Counted from the stretch's first letter, positions 24,171-36,900 are shown. The stretch: 64,000 bases of DNA from Gnetum montanum (GCA_015680685.1 MNCI01003306.1:924387-988386), one strand, 5' to 3'. A program made the numbers and translations. The notes: generated from the letters alone by a model not told the origin.

Positions 24171-27100
24171 ATGAATCCTGCTACCACTTCGATTCCTACC
24201 ATGGGTTTGGAGGTGTCTCACTTTGTTCCACACATGGTGGATCTTGAGCAACCGCCTAGCCCAATGTGGATACTACAGTAGTCTCTTAGACTACAGCATC
24301 AATCACCCGAATGCTTACCTCAAGACAAAGAGTGATATAATTTTCTATGTGCGAAAATCCAAGAAAATCTACCATTTGACTATCATGAATTTTAGGAAAA
24401 ATGTAACTTTGAGATCATTCATTAGAATAGAAGGGAGTTCATTCCTACGTGTGATACCACTATCACATTCACTAACACATGTCAATGGCTTTTAAACCAG
24501 CTTGTGCAATTAAGTAGGTCAAGAGAATGGGACATAGTATCTCACTATGATGAACCTTTTCATGATGGCCAAGAGGAGTTAGACTCCCATTCTGAAGGTG
24601 GTGGTCCAACCTATGCTACGACTGTCCCTTCCACCTTTGTTGTTCATTCACACCAATTATAATTTTCTGCCTCTTTTGCTACTACCATGACACTACTACA
24701 ACTGAGACCCTCTTTGGTGATGGGTAGTCATCAAATGTTGTCAACATATCAGCATGCAGGCCCTTCAACCTCATTTCCCATTAATCATCCTTGCAAGTTT
24801 GTCCAAGCCCCACACCCAACGTCAATGATGCCCACATTGCCATATGTGCACACCATGCCCACATCACAATTGCATGTAAGTTTTATTTCTATCCCCTCCT
24901 CTATACCCATTCCACCATTAGTAGTGGGCCCAACCTCAACCACATGGTGGACAACAATGACCTCTTTTCCTGCAACTCAAATGTCTCACATGCCACAATA
25001 CGCATAGTCCCAAATATACCAAGTTTCACATGTAACGCAATCGAACACAGGGTTGTGGCCCACCCCAACCATTGGGCAGATAACCACCCCCATAGCACCA
25101 TCGATGTCAGCAGCTCCAATGGTACCACCCACTAGGTTGTAGGATCCTCAAATAACACCACTAGTAGGAGCTATTCTGATAGCACCCCCAATGGGACTAG
25201 TAGCCACACCAATAGCACCACCAGTGATGGCTACTCCAGTAGCTTCACAAGCCCCTGTAACACCCCCAAGTCTAGACCACACCTTTTAGCTCATCCATAC
25301 CCTCACCGAAGAGATTAAACGGCTCAAAGCCGCCGATTCTGAAACTGTTCAAGTCATGGACTTCTACCAAGATGACCCGATCAGTCCAATTGTTCCCATG
25401 CTTACATTGCCTCCTAGGGTATAGCTTCCCTAGTTTACAAAATACAATGGGAAAGGTAATTTGAATGCCCACCTGATCACTTTCAGGTTTGAATCCTTGT
25501 TACTACAACTGTGGCCCCATACCATCATTCATGTTTTTTCCATGTCCTTGATAGACAAGGCCTTAGACTGGTACAATGCGCCTCCCTATGCTTCTATCTC
25601 AAAATTAGAAGAATTGCTAAGCCAGTTCATGACTCGTTTTAAGTATAACTTGAAGCTGGAGGTCACTTTAGATTAGCTCATGAACATTAAACAAGAATCA
25701 TTAGAATTTGTACAAAAATTCATACACCGTTGGAGTGCTACCCTAAACGAAATACATGAACCAATTTTCGAGGCCCATTTTCTAGCTATTTTCAAAAGGG
25801 CAATAAATGATTTTATCAACTCCAAACTATATTATTTGGCTCCGCATTCCCTTAGCCACGTGTTGGCTCAAACTAAAAGCATTCAGGATGCGGCGAAGGC
25901 TAGTAGAGATCCAGCATACGTAGCCTATAAAAACACACATACAATGAAAGACAAGGAGAAAGGTAAGGCCACAACAACCACAGTGGCCACTGTGGCTAAT
26001 GAGACCAAGTCAAACAATAGTAAAAGGATTTCCAGAACACCCGAAGCCTCCACTAACACAACACTCAGCTCCAGTAGCACTAGTCCATCCCTGACATTAA
26101 CACCCATAGTGCAAACTCTACCAAGGCCAAATTTTAAGTGCAAGGATCGCTCAAAATATACCCCGTTACCAATTAAGCCTTCGAAGCTTCTAAGTTAATT
26201 ATTTGGAGCTGAGTGTATCCAACATAAACAAATGTCAGAGGAGGTCCTTAAGCGTCACCAAAGGTACTTTGAAGTCCTTCGTGATCCCTCCTTGGCTATG
26301 CCTAATGAACCACTAGTACCCAGGAACTTCAAGCTAGAGCATTTTTGCTATTATCATCAATTGTGTGGGCATGATACAGATTATTTCCTGGCATTGAAAG
26401 ATGATATCCAGCGAATGATCAATCAAGGTAAGTTGGTCCTGGATAAGAGCAGTCCTTTCTAACTTGAAAATCAATTAATGAATGTTTACAAAGATCCTTT
26501 GAATGCTAACAATGCAGGTTACACTATCAATGCCATTGGCATTGATGATAACATAGAATCAAACATGAACCCTTCGTGGTTCATGTACCTCCCCGCAATG
26601 CTAAAGCTTCAACAACAACCAGGTCACAAACCCCTTTGTCATTAGGGCCTCTCCATAAACATCTGTTGCACCATTTGTACTTAAAACTATATTGTGTCCC
26701 ACTACAACAACCCAAGCAACATTTGTTATCAAGATGCCAAAGCATGCACGTTCCCCTACTACCCAAATTTAAGTGACAAGCAATGCGTCTCAACTTCCTC
26801 ATCTAAGGAAACACGAAGAACATCTAGCAAATAAGTTTGCTAGAGAATGCACTACGTTGGGCCCCCTTAAGCCCATCCCCTTGTCCACAATTCCCATGAC
26901 CTCTTCATCATCAGCCACTAGTGGCAACACACACATGCAACCATCATCCTCTGATTCAAAAAGGCTTATTATCCAACCCAAAGCCACTCCCCCTTAGGCA
27001 ATTCATCTTCTAGGGTGTATAGAAGAAGAAAAATTTAGCAAATAATCAGATAATGGGCAAGACTTCCTAAATGCATTTTCATAGGTTAAATAGGCCTTGA

Positions 27101-27974
27101 AACAAAAGAACACAACATTAAGCTTTTACGACTTAATAATGACCTATACGGTGCATCATGAGACTTTGGTTCACATGTTAGCATCTATTTCTATTAGTAA
27201 AAACATGCCAGCCAAAGAAAAGCTATCCATGCCATTATGCTTCCCTTTGTGATTGAAGAACCATAGCCAGCCCATTTAACATTTCATGGAAAAGCCATTA
27301 AAGATGACCCTGAAAAGGGTCAAGTGACTACCACCCCCATGTTTATCACAATTCGGGTAGGTCAGTATAAGATTTGTAGAATACACATCGATGACGGGGT
27401 TGCCACCAATGTGATCCCATTCCCCATAGTGGACAAGTTGGGCCTGGTGGATTAAATCAAGCCCACAACAACCTCATGTTTAAAGTCATTCAATGGGGCA
27501 TGCATCGTGGTCAAGGGGACTGTTACCATCAACTTTATAGTAGGGGACTAGTTTCCCACTAGCGCAGTATTTATTATGATAGAAGAGATGCCTGGGTTTA
27601 ACTTGATCTTGGGAAGATCGTGGTTAGCCTAACTAAGAGCTATCTCCTCACCCATACACCAAGAGATCCACTTACCCTATGCAGGTGAAGAGGTGGTGAT
27701 CTTTGGTGATGAAGTAGCTCCCCGAGCCATAAACAATATAAACATCGAGTAAGGATCAGAGATAGAAATCTCTGAAAATGAATCACCCATTCATCCTAAA
27801 ATTCCATGTTTGACAAATGAGCCGTCCAAAACTACCAACTTAAATGAAGAAACCATGTGGGCCAAATTTCCCTTCCAAACGGCAGATGATAGCATAGAGG
27901 AATGCCACCACAAGGCTTCCCGACCATATGCCTTGCCTAACCCACGTCGGATTAGGAAATAATTACATGATTAA
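24171..27974 (+). pseudogene. gag-protease of element B
   Basis: The ATG at 24171 opens a frame that can be followed to the TAA at 27972 in one register over nearly its whole length, broken by in-frame stops. The N-terminal third is Pro/Thr/Met-rich. The Gag core runs from about 25300 to 25900 (TKYNGKGNLNAHL, then ALDWYNAP, then SKLYYLAPHSLSH). A Tat-type CYYHQLCGHDTDYF motif follows at 26344-26385, leading into LKDDIQRMI. The retropepsin has active site IDDGVATNVI at 27387-27416 and FNLILGRSWLA near 27597. Similar stop-ridden frames occur in elements A and D. D-D-G, rather than D-S/T-G, at the active site is shared by A, B and D, so it is a feature of this family and not decay. Confidence 0.85.
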
Positions 27975-28079
27975 AGTTTTCCTCCACTTTACTTCAATCA
28001 ATTTTATACTTCTGTTTGCATGATTTCCATTTTGCATTAAGTTTTTGTTTACATTGTCTCTGCTACTAGCATTAGTTAA

Positions 28080-28350
28080 AGCGATTATGGCTTGGAATGG
28101 CCTTAAACTACCATCACGGCTTGAAATGGCCTTAAACTACCGCCATGCCTCGCTAAGGCCTAAAACTGGCAACATCACTTTCGAAAACCACCTTACACAT
28201 GACCCAAAATGGCCTTAAACTACCACCACAGCTCGTTAAGGCCTAAAACTAGCAACCCTACTTTCAAAAATTACTTCACATATGGACCAAAATGGCCTAA
28301 AACTAGCAATGGCCTGAAATGGCCTCAAACTAGAGCATGGGGGCCCACAA
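28080..28350 (+). repeat. CTTAAACTACCA / CTAAAACTAGCA array after protease, element B
   Basis: Seven copies of a motif such as AATGGCCTTAAACTACCATC occur at about 28098, 28137, 28158, 28212, 28238, 28290 and 28318. They lie between the end of gag-protease and the 3' end of the antisense gene. Confidence 0.75.
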
Positions 28351-28484
28351 GGGGCTATAGTACACCAACAAACACATTAACCAAAAGGAATAAAACAAGT
28401 GTTTTAATTTCCATTAAATATAAGTCTATACTCAGAATACATAACAATAGGCATTTCATTTCAAAGAAAAAATTTGCCAATGGG

Positions 28485-31400
28485 CTATGAGTCTTTGCCA
28501 GTATCTTTATCCCCTACCCCACTAGGTCCTACATCCTCATTTGGGTCTTGCATAAAGTAAGAATAATATAATGAGTCAAATTACAATCACATATCATAGA
28601 ATAAACTACAATATAGTAAATCTTGGCTAACTTGAGATGGGCTTGCATCCATCTCTAGAGGTATTCTATCCATGCTAACTACTAAGTGTCAATGTATTTC
28701 ATCCTCACTTAAGTTGGCCTAATCTTCTTCCCCTAGATCAACGCTTGCTACAATTTTTCCCTTTTCCACAACTGTCCATGTGGGCGGTCCTAGAGAGAAT
28801 GTAGTAGTAGTGGTCTCCCCAAAAGGCAAGGTTACCTCTCCCTCAAGAGATTCACTTACCACTACCTACTTTGTAAATCTTTCGTAGGCCTTGGTAGCAC
28901 CAATTACATCAAGAAATAGCTCATGAGTATGCAATTCAACAAAAGCATCTTGATATTTTTGATGGTAGGCAACAAGTTCCACCTTGTACATGTGTTTATG
29001 ATTTTTCTGTGCCTGCCCCCATTCATACACCTTGGCGTTGTAGTCTTTTCAATCCTGGTTTTTCAGGGCCAATAGATCCATTTGCAAGCATTGTTCAATC
29101 ACTTCCTGGGTAGCTTCATTCCTTCCTTGTACAGCCAACCAATATCTTGCATAATCGATTACAGTCGTACGCCAACTACCATCTGAACTATTGCGAGCCA
29201 TTAAGAACTCATTCCTTGACTGCAGATCTTCCAATTCAACTGCTTGACTAGCTTTCTCCTTGTCGAGTTTCTAGACCCATTTTCAGAGGTCTTCATTAAG
29301 GCACCTACACTCCCACAACGATCATGCCAAGTATAGTGCACATTTACTTGCCTCCTCGTATATATTAGGAGGCACCTTAGTTACCTCGGGAGGGAGCTCA
29401 GGCACAACATCAACTTCAACTGTCTATTGTGGGTCCCATTTGAGTCAAGAAGTTGGTAATCATACACAAAGAAGCGTTAATCACTAGATGATAGCAAAAA
29501 TACAATAAAGTAGAGAGAAAACATTGTACTTCAAATGAAACTATCCCGGGGTCAATTTTTCTTAAGCAATCAATCATGTCATCAACAATCCCCTCCATAA
29601 AGGCAAACTTATCTGACGTTTCTATCCATGGCTCTAGGCAAAAGGAAGAAGAAGACTCAGGACCTTTAGTAGCAGTGTCTACTATATAGTAAAAGCACAT
29701 TAGCATTATGAAAAAGAGGGATAGGAAAGTGGGAAGTAACATAAAAAATAATGTAAATCTTCTACCCAAACAACCCTCAAGGGTAAGACTGGGGGGGATC
29801 ACCCATTAGCACACTGTCAAACAAACAGTCAAACTCATCAGTGCCAAACTGTAGCCCTTCTACCTCTAGCTGACTTAACAGTGTAGCAGCATCTTCAACC
29901 GTCATGTACCCCTCAAGTGCTGGGGAACACTTTTCCAAAGGTTCATCTATAGTAGGGGCCTCTTCCTCTACTGCAGGGGCCTTGTCCTCTACAACTGAGG
30001 CCTCTTCTTCTTCTATAGCAAGGGCCCCTACCCCAAGGGCCAAAGTTTCTTCTTCATCATCTATTAAACACATCTGAAGTGAGCATGCTAGTCTAACAAA
30101 ACAAAAAAAGGGGGGAGGGGTAGCTAACGAGGCAATTAAATCATACTCACTAGCAAATGCAGGTTGCACTTTACAAACCTTGATCCGTAATCTTTTGCCT
30201 CTTTCTTCATTGGTATGCAAAGGCTCTTCTATGGGAAAAGATTTCTTGTGTTGCAACTTTGATTTCACCATTTCAGCAATAAGGCATGCATCCCTTACCA
30301 CATTGCCTATGTTAGTATGAGGCGCTTGTCCAATGCTGTCTTGTGCATGAAAGGGTCATCCCACCTGATCCTTCGTTGTTAACGAAAAAAACTTCCCAAT
30401 AGCTTCTAGGGGGTTCTAGGATCGAGTGGTGTAGAATACTTAGCAGATCCATGGCTTGGATATCTAGGTGTGATCCTACAACACCCAAATGTCATTCTCT
30501 CAAACCACCAAGAATTCAGCAAACCGTCATAGGTAGGCTATAAAAAAGGCAAAATGCACATTAAAACATGCATTAAGATTCTCATAAAGCTTAATCATTT
30601 TGGCCCGCAAACCCTCAATGAGATACTTAGCCTAATTATAGTGAGTCCCTTCTTCCATGACATCCCTCATAATCCAAGTCTGCTCTACCCCAAAAATTTT
30701 CCCTTAGGAGAGTAACTTGGGGAAAGCACGACCCCAGAAGACAAGGTAAACCTTATGGGCTACCTCTAGCTTGACCTTATTCATGTAAATCCCCTTTCAA
30801 TCTTTGCGCATCCCTAGCCATTCTTCTATGTCCTCTCGATGGTTTACATATTTTCTGGTCTTCTCCCCTATATGTAAGCCATCAGAAGGAACACTTAAGA
30901 GATCTGTGAAAAGGTTGTCAGTGATCTCAAACACCACCTGTACATTATGCACTCACGTGCGAAAGCGGTCAGCCCTTTCCATAAAAGAGTCAACAAGGAC
31001 GAGCATCTCTACAGCTGGAATGCTTGGATTTACTACTAAAAATAAGTTCATGAGCCCAACCTCTTGGACATTCTAAACAAGGGTGGCTTAGGCCCCATTG
31101 TAAAACCAGCATTGTGTCTTGTCCACTTCATCATATTTAAAGAAGAGGTTAGTTTTGTCACATCCTGATGTGATTACTGTAACCTCTATAGACTCGGCCA
31201 CCACTATAGTAATCAAAAGATAAAAGCAAAAATAATTAATCGATCAATCAAAGGCATGCAAAAATACATACAAAACCTAACCCACCAAGTGTAAACAGCG
31301 TAGGGAATAATAGGATTTTCACTAAAACTTCTTCCACAGTAGGTATTCAATGAGACACCCATTCGCTATCCAACCACCCAAGCTCTTTGCACTTCAGAGA

Positions 31401-32110
31401 GAACTTGGCATACTTGGTTGGATAGGTTCTAAATTTGGCCCCAAGCTATTCTATGACACTGGCCCACATGCTCTCAGTAGAAGAGAACTCCTATAGGGCT
31501 ATTTAGGCCAATGCTAATGTCCCCTCTTTATCGTGAAGATCATCCTTGTCGATTACGAACCTGGCAACACAATAGATCACAATAAGCATTTCAACTATGC
31601 AAGACAAATAACACAATAGGTCTAAGTATCTTCATAGGACTCACCCACCAGCACAGTAGATGATCCCAAGTGGATTTTGGAAGAAAGTGCCCATGTGGCA
31701 TGCGACGAATAAGGTGTTGTGCTTATGGCAACATTTAAATTCAAGCATGGCCCAAATCCAAGATAAGTGCCTCAAACCTTTTGGATGTTGATTTGAGCCC
31801 CCTGCCCCTTCACCTTCAACAGACCCATCAACCAAAAATTTTAAGATGCCTCAGTTTGCCCCGGGCAATAACGTTTCAACCAAAACACTAGTTGTACAAC
31901 CGATAAGTGTGACCATACCATCACACTGAAATGGCGAAGGAGGAACTCTAGAAATTCCTGTGTGCCTTCCTAAAACTAGACTACTTGATCCCTTACTTGT
32001 GCATGGGGAGGGGGAACATTAGCCACAAGGGTACTTAAGCAACACAAAACCCCTACTAGCTCAATCACAATTAATATGGGTTTTAACATGACCTTGCATG
32101 GTATAGCACA
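28485..32110 (-). pseudogene. Antisense multi-exon gene of element B (FCP1-like domain, unknown domain, acidic C-terminus)
   Basis: The gene is read on the minus strand. The first recognisable exon (about 32095-31645) encodes PILIVIELVGVLC (32080-32042), EFLEFLLRHFSVMVWSHLS (31957-31901) and NTLFVACHMGTFFQNPLG (31718-31665). Intron 31644-31561 is 84 nt (GTGAGT...TTGCCAG). Exon 2 is 31560 to ~31286 (SSTESMWASVIE). A second intron ends CTATAG at 31204. The next part (VGLMNLFLVVNPSIPAVEML, then WGRAFPKLLS) matches element A's copy. The C-terminus is Glu-rich (EEEEASVVEDKAPAVEEEAP, 30041-29982), then helical, ending with VGPSGVGDKDTGKDS and the stop at 28487-28485. Exon 1 looks like plant FCP1-like HAD phosphatases (metal-dependent, nuclear), but the catalytic Asp positions read E and A. 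Stops show this copy is dead. It could be a captured host gene; function unknown. Confidence 0.65.
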
Positions 32111-32149
32111 AAGCATTAGTTCACCACATTCAAGTGATGGTTACTATAT

Positions 32150-33430
32150 AGTGTAGCAATCCCTTGTGCACAAATTTCTCCAAGTATGAAACGTGATGCC
32201 CCTCATTTTGTGACTTGCCCTGTATAGCGCAGTAGCTGTGTTACGCACAGCATAGCAGTGTAGCGTGTGACACAGTGTAGCGGGTACAACCCGTGTAGCG
32301 TAGTGGCTGTGTCATGTGCAACATAGCAACGCAACAGGTACACCATGTGCAACGTAACAAGCATAGCAGCATAATAGGTATGGTAGCGTAGCAGTGTAAC
32401 AGGCATAACAACATAGTAGGTATGACAACGTAGCAAGTATAGCAGTGTAGCAAGGATGGTAGTGTAGTAGCATGACAACATAGCATAACAAGCAGTGAAA
32501 ACACAACACGGCCTATCTATCACGCTGACAAAAGTAACATGGCCCAAGAAGGAACACAAAACATTTCCATAGCCCTAGCTCTATTCCACTGCATGGAATG
32601 TAACAAAATAAAATATAAACCAAACCCCATTTACATGCACTATGCTGCCAAGAGCATGTGCTACGCTACCTGAAAACCTCTCAAACCAGAACCCTCTACA
32701 TCCTTGAAATGGTACAACGTCCCACCCACCACAATGATGGCTGTGGTAGTAGCATAATGACCATGGCCATAGCAATCACCACAAAGGCAGCGACAACAAT
32801 TGTAGCATAGTAGTTGTGACAAAGACCACAACCAGAGTAGTAACAGCCACAACATAGTCGCTGTAGCAGTAGCCAAAGCCATGACAATAACAATTATATT
32901 GTAACAAATGTAACAACCGTGGCCACTGAGGTGCGATGACCACGAAAATAGCCCCATCGAATAAACCAAAAAACATTAACAAATGCAACATAGCAACATA
33001 CCGGGTAGATGGTGCTTCCTATCATTCCTCAATGCATGCCCTAGGGAGATGTCATAAGGTGGGTTCCCCTTCATCTACGTTGGCAAGACCTTGATATATG
33101 CACTCACTCTTATGTGCCATCATCTTATTGTCAAACTCGAGTGTATCGATTGCTACGCTAAAACTGCTACACCGCCTCTCTATCTGAACCGTGCTACACT
33201 CTGGGTGTTAGCTTTGACATTAAAAATGACAAGACTACCATGGGTAATCCCCTATTTATAGCTCATAGGGTTATAGCACCTGTTACATTTTGGGACGTTC
33301 CATGTCCTGCGCGTAACGTGGGACGTCCCGTGTCCCTCACGTAATGCAGAATATCCCTGTTCCTTGTAGCGTAGCACACAGCTGCAGTGTAGCACATGAA
33401 TACACCAAAATTTTCACCTCATTTTCATAA
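32150..33430. repeat. GTAGCGTAGCA-type simple repeat zone, upstream of the antisense gene
   Basis: Dozens of variants of 'gtagcgtagcagtgtagc' and 'catagcaacgtagc' fill 32220-32480, with related words to 33400. Long open stretches on the minus strand (32203-32991) are Cys/Tyr/Leu-rich artefacts of the repeat. The same word family is characteristic of this element's LTRs. No gene was seen. Confidence 0.7.
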
Positions 33431-33439
33431 GGTTGCACA

Positions 33440-33815
33440 GTTATGATCTGCTACAACCTTAAACTGGCAATTTTGACATACAATGTCGCTTAATCACGGT
33501 CCGCTATGACCTTAAACTAGCAAGTTTGCGGTTTTTTTTCTTTTATATTATAATCATAGTAGCGGTCCGCTACGATCTTAAATTGGTAATTGTTGGCATA
33601 TAATGTTGCACGGTTGTGGTCCACTATGACCTTAAACTGGCAATTTTAGAATTCCCTCTATATTCTAGTCACAATGATGGTCTGCTACAACCTTAAACTA
33701 GGAATTTTGACATATAATTTTGCATGGTTGTGGTCAGCCAAGACCTTAAACTGGCAATCTCGAAATATAATTTTGCATGGTTGTAGTCTGCTAATACCTT
33801 AAACTGGCAATTATG
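33440..33815 (+). repeat. ACCTTAAACTGGCAATT array before pol, element B
   Basis: Seven copies, spaced about 55-60 bases (near 33455, 33510, 33570, 33628, 33688, 33743, 33793), carry a unit with GGTCCGCTATGACCTTAAAC and often CATATAATTTTGCATGGTTG. This is the most regular of the arrays of this motif. Confidence 0.8.
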
Positions 33816-33970
33816 TGACATTGCATAATCACCTTGCATATATTTCATCGCATGTCGCTCTATTAAGAAGGTATCACTTGACATCTATTTTTTTTTTGCT
33901 TATTTTGCAAGCGTGCTTTAAAAATGGCTATGCATGTTGATCTCCATTTGCCCTTGATCTTGGCAGACTC

Positions 33971-36900
33971 ATGAGGTGCTTGAACATAGAGTTGGTAGAC
34001 TTGGAACCATCCCCTTATGATACCAACATAGCAGCCTCAGAAACATCCCTGGACTGGCCCAAGCATCTGGTCCAATCCTTAGATTTAGAAGTCGGTGATG
34101 TAACTAAGGATCCCCTTGTTGAAATCTCCATGACCACACCTAGAGGCAAGGCGAGAACATTAAAAGTTAGCTTCCTACTAGAGCCACAGGTGCAACAAAA
34201 CATCTCTAAAGTTCTCAACGATAATGTCAAAGTATTTGCATGGTCATATGAAGATATGCTAGGCTTATGCCTGTGAGTCATACAGCACAATATCATCCTA
34301 GATTCACGTGTTAAAGCGGTTTAACAAAAAGCTCACAAAATTAAACCAGAGATCACCTTAGCTATACGTGATGAAATCACCAAACTTTATCAGGCTAGTT
34401 TCATCCGAGCTATTGATTATTCAGACTGGGTTTCAAACATCGTAGTTGTCCCTAAGAAAATTAGGGGTATACAAATTTGTATAGACTTCCAGGACTTGAA
34501 TAAGGCAACAATTCAAGACAATTTCCCATTGCCTAGTATTAACTAACTTATCGATACTACAGCTAATCATGCCTTACTATCCTTTATGGATGGATTCTTA
34601 GGCTGTAGTCAAATCCACATAAATCCAGAGCATCAGCTAGCAACTACTTTCATGACCCCTTGGGGAACCTTTTGTTACACGATGATGCCCTTTGAGCTAA
34701 AGAATGCTGGAGCAACATATCAATGGGTAATGACTTATATTTTTAGCAACTACCTTTTGGAGAGGCTAAATGATTATGTGGATGATATAGCTGTTAAATC
34801 TAAGAAAGCTCCTGATCATCCTAATGATCTAAACATGGTCCTTCAACATTGCCATAGGCATGACCTTCACCTCAACCCTAGAAAATGTGTTTTCGGAGTC
34901 AAAACTGGATGCATGCTAGGCTTTGTAGTGTCAGAAATGGGGATACGAGTGGACCTTGATAAAGTTAAGGCCATCATTAACTTGGCACCACCTAAAAACC
35001 TTAAAGAGTTATGTGAGTGAGTTTTAAGGCAAGATGTAGTTCATAAGAAGATTTATCATAAGGTTAACAGATAAATTGCATCCAATGCAACACTTGCTTA
35101 AAAATGGAGTCAACTTTGAATGGACAAACCAATGCCAAGTAGATTTTGATAACTTAAAGAAAGAGCTTGTTCATCTTCCCATCGTTTACCCTCCACAGAG
35201 AGATAAGCCTTTCTACATTTATCTTGCCACTTTAGACACGTCTATTGTTGCATTGTTATGCCAAAAGAGGCACGATGGTTCCAAAATCCCTATTTACTAC
35301 CCAAGTCATGTGTTGATAGCTCATGAAGCAAAGTACAACAAGGTGAAGAAAAATTGTCTTGCTTTAGTATTCATGCTTAAGAAGTGGAGGCATTACTTGT
35401 TTCGTAGCCAAGTAAACATCATATGCACAAGTAACATACTTCGGGCTATTACAACCAATATATACGAAAGTAGCAGGATAGCCTAATGGAAAGCCATGAC
35501 TATAGAATTTGATCTACGCTATATAGCACAATCATCTATAAAAGGTCAAGCAATAGCTACACAACTCACGACTTCACCCACTAATGACCAAGCAATAATA
35601 GAACTTGAATACCCAAATGAGCATGTCAGTAGCATAAACCTCGTACCACCAGATTTCAAAGCCATTCTACATTTCGACGATGCTTCAACTACATGAGGTG
35701 GTAGTGCCACTACCATTCTCACATTCCCCTCTAGGAAAATTTGACCATTCGCATATCACTTCATATTTCTTTACACAAACAATGTAGCAGAATATGAGGG
35801 TCTCCTTAGGAGTGTGCTAGCAGCTCGAGAGTTGGGGATTCAAAACTTAGCAATTCGAGGTGACTCGCAATTAATCATTAACCAGATTACAGAAGTTTAT
35901 TCCTACAAGGCACAACATTTGCATCCTTACTACGATTTGGTCAGATGCTTACTAAAGCAGTTTGCAATCCTAGACATCCAACATGTGCCCTGTAATGAAA
36001 ATACTATAGCCAATGCGCTATCCACATTAGCTTTAAGTGTGCCACCACACATGTTCGCTACCTTGCCTACCACAATAATGAAATGCACCGACCCCATCAT
36101 TCACACAATACACATTATGTCTGTAAGTGTAGCTCACACTCGAGAATGGTATGACGATGTTAAAACATATCTCCAACAAGGTGAACCCCCACACAACCTA
36201 ACACCTGCCCAAAAGGATGCAGTACAAAAGCAAGCACGGTAATATGTCCTCATAGGAGACAACACTCTATGAAAATGCTCTTATGATGGAATATTGCTAG
36301 TTTGCATTCATGGGGATGAGGTGCAAAAAATTGTTGATGAAGTCCATAAAGAATTGTGTGGAGGGCACATAGCTCTTAGAGCTATGGTAGCAAAAATTAG
36401 ACGATTAGGCTACTAATAGCCTTATTTAGAGCACAATTTCATCTCTTAGGTTAGAACATGTGATGTGTGTCAATGTCATGGCAACCTCTTACATGTATCG
36501 CCCACCAAATTGCATACCACATAAATCACATGGCCCTTTCAATGTTGGGGACTAGACATTGTAGGGCCCATCACACCCAAGTCTTCTATAGGGCACAGTT
36601 TCATCATTACCATAACTAAGTACTTTACCAAGTGGGTAGAAGCCATACCTCTTATAAATATCATATCCCAACAAGTTTTCAAGTTCATTTTGGACAACAT
36701 AGTGACACGATTTGACCTTCCCATGACTATTGTTACCAACAACATGCCACAATTCAATAGCGCAAAAACCAAAGCCTTTTCCAAAAGTCTTGGTATCAAA
36801 CACTCTTTCTTATCATCATATTACCCCCAAAAAATGGCCAAGCAGAAGTCACTAATAAGGTTATTATCAACCTTTTGAAAAGGATGCTCAGCAATAGCAA

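Noticed and set aside
24791-25135. Alternative plus- and minus-strand open stretches in the gag leader of B
   Set aside because: The frame starting at 24171 runs through this part in register with the Gag core; the others are shadows.
30804-31076. Plus-strand open stretch of 90 codons
   Set aside because: It is the shadow of the antisense gene, whose minus-strand frame is the one conserved in element A.
32203-32991. Several overlapping minus-strand open stretches rich in Cys, Tyr, Leu and Met
   Set aside because: They are translations of the GTAGCGTAGCA-type repeat in several frames at once; no domain and no conservation.
33440-33815. Regular ~57-bp repeats that could suggest a CRISPR-like array
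   Set aside because: The repeated core is short and degenerate, the intervening sequence is also similar, and the setting is a plant retrotransposon.
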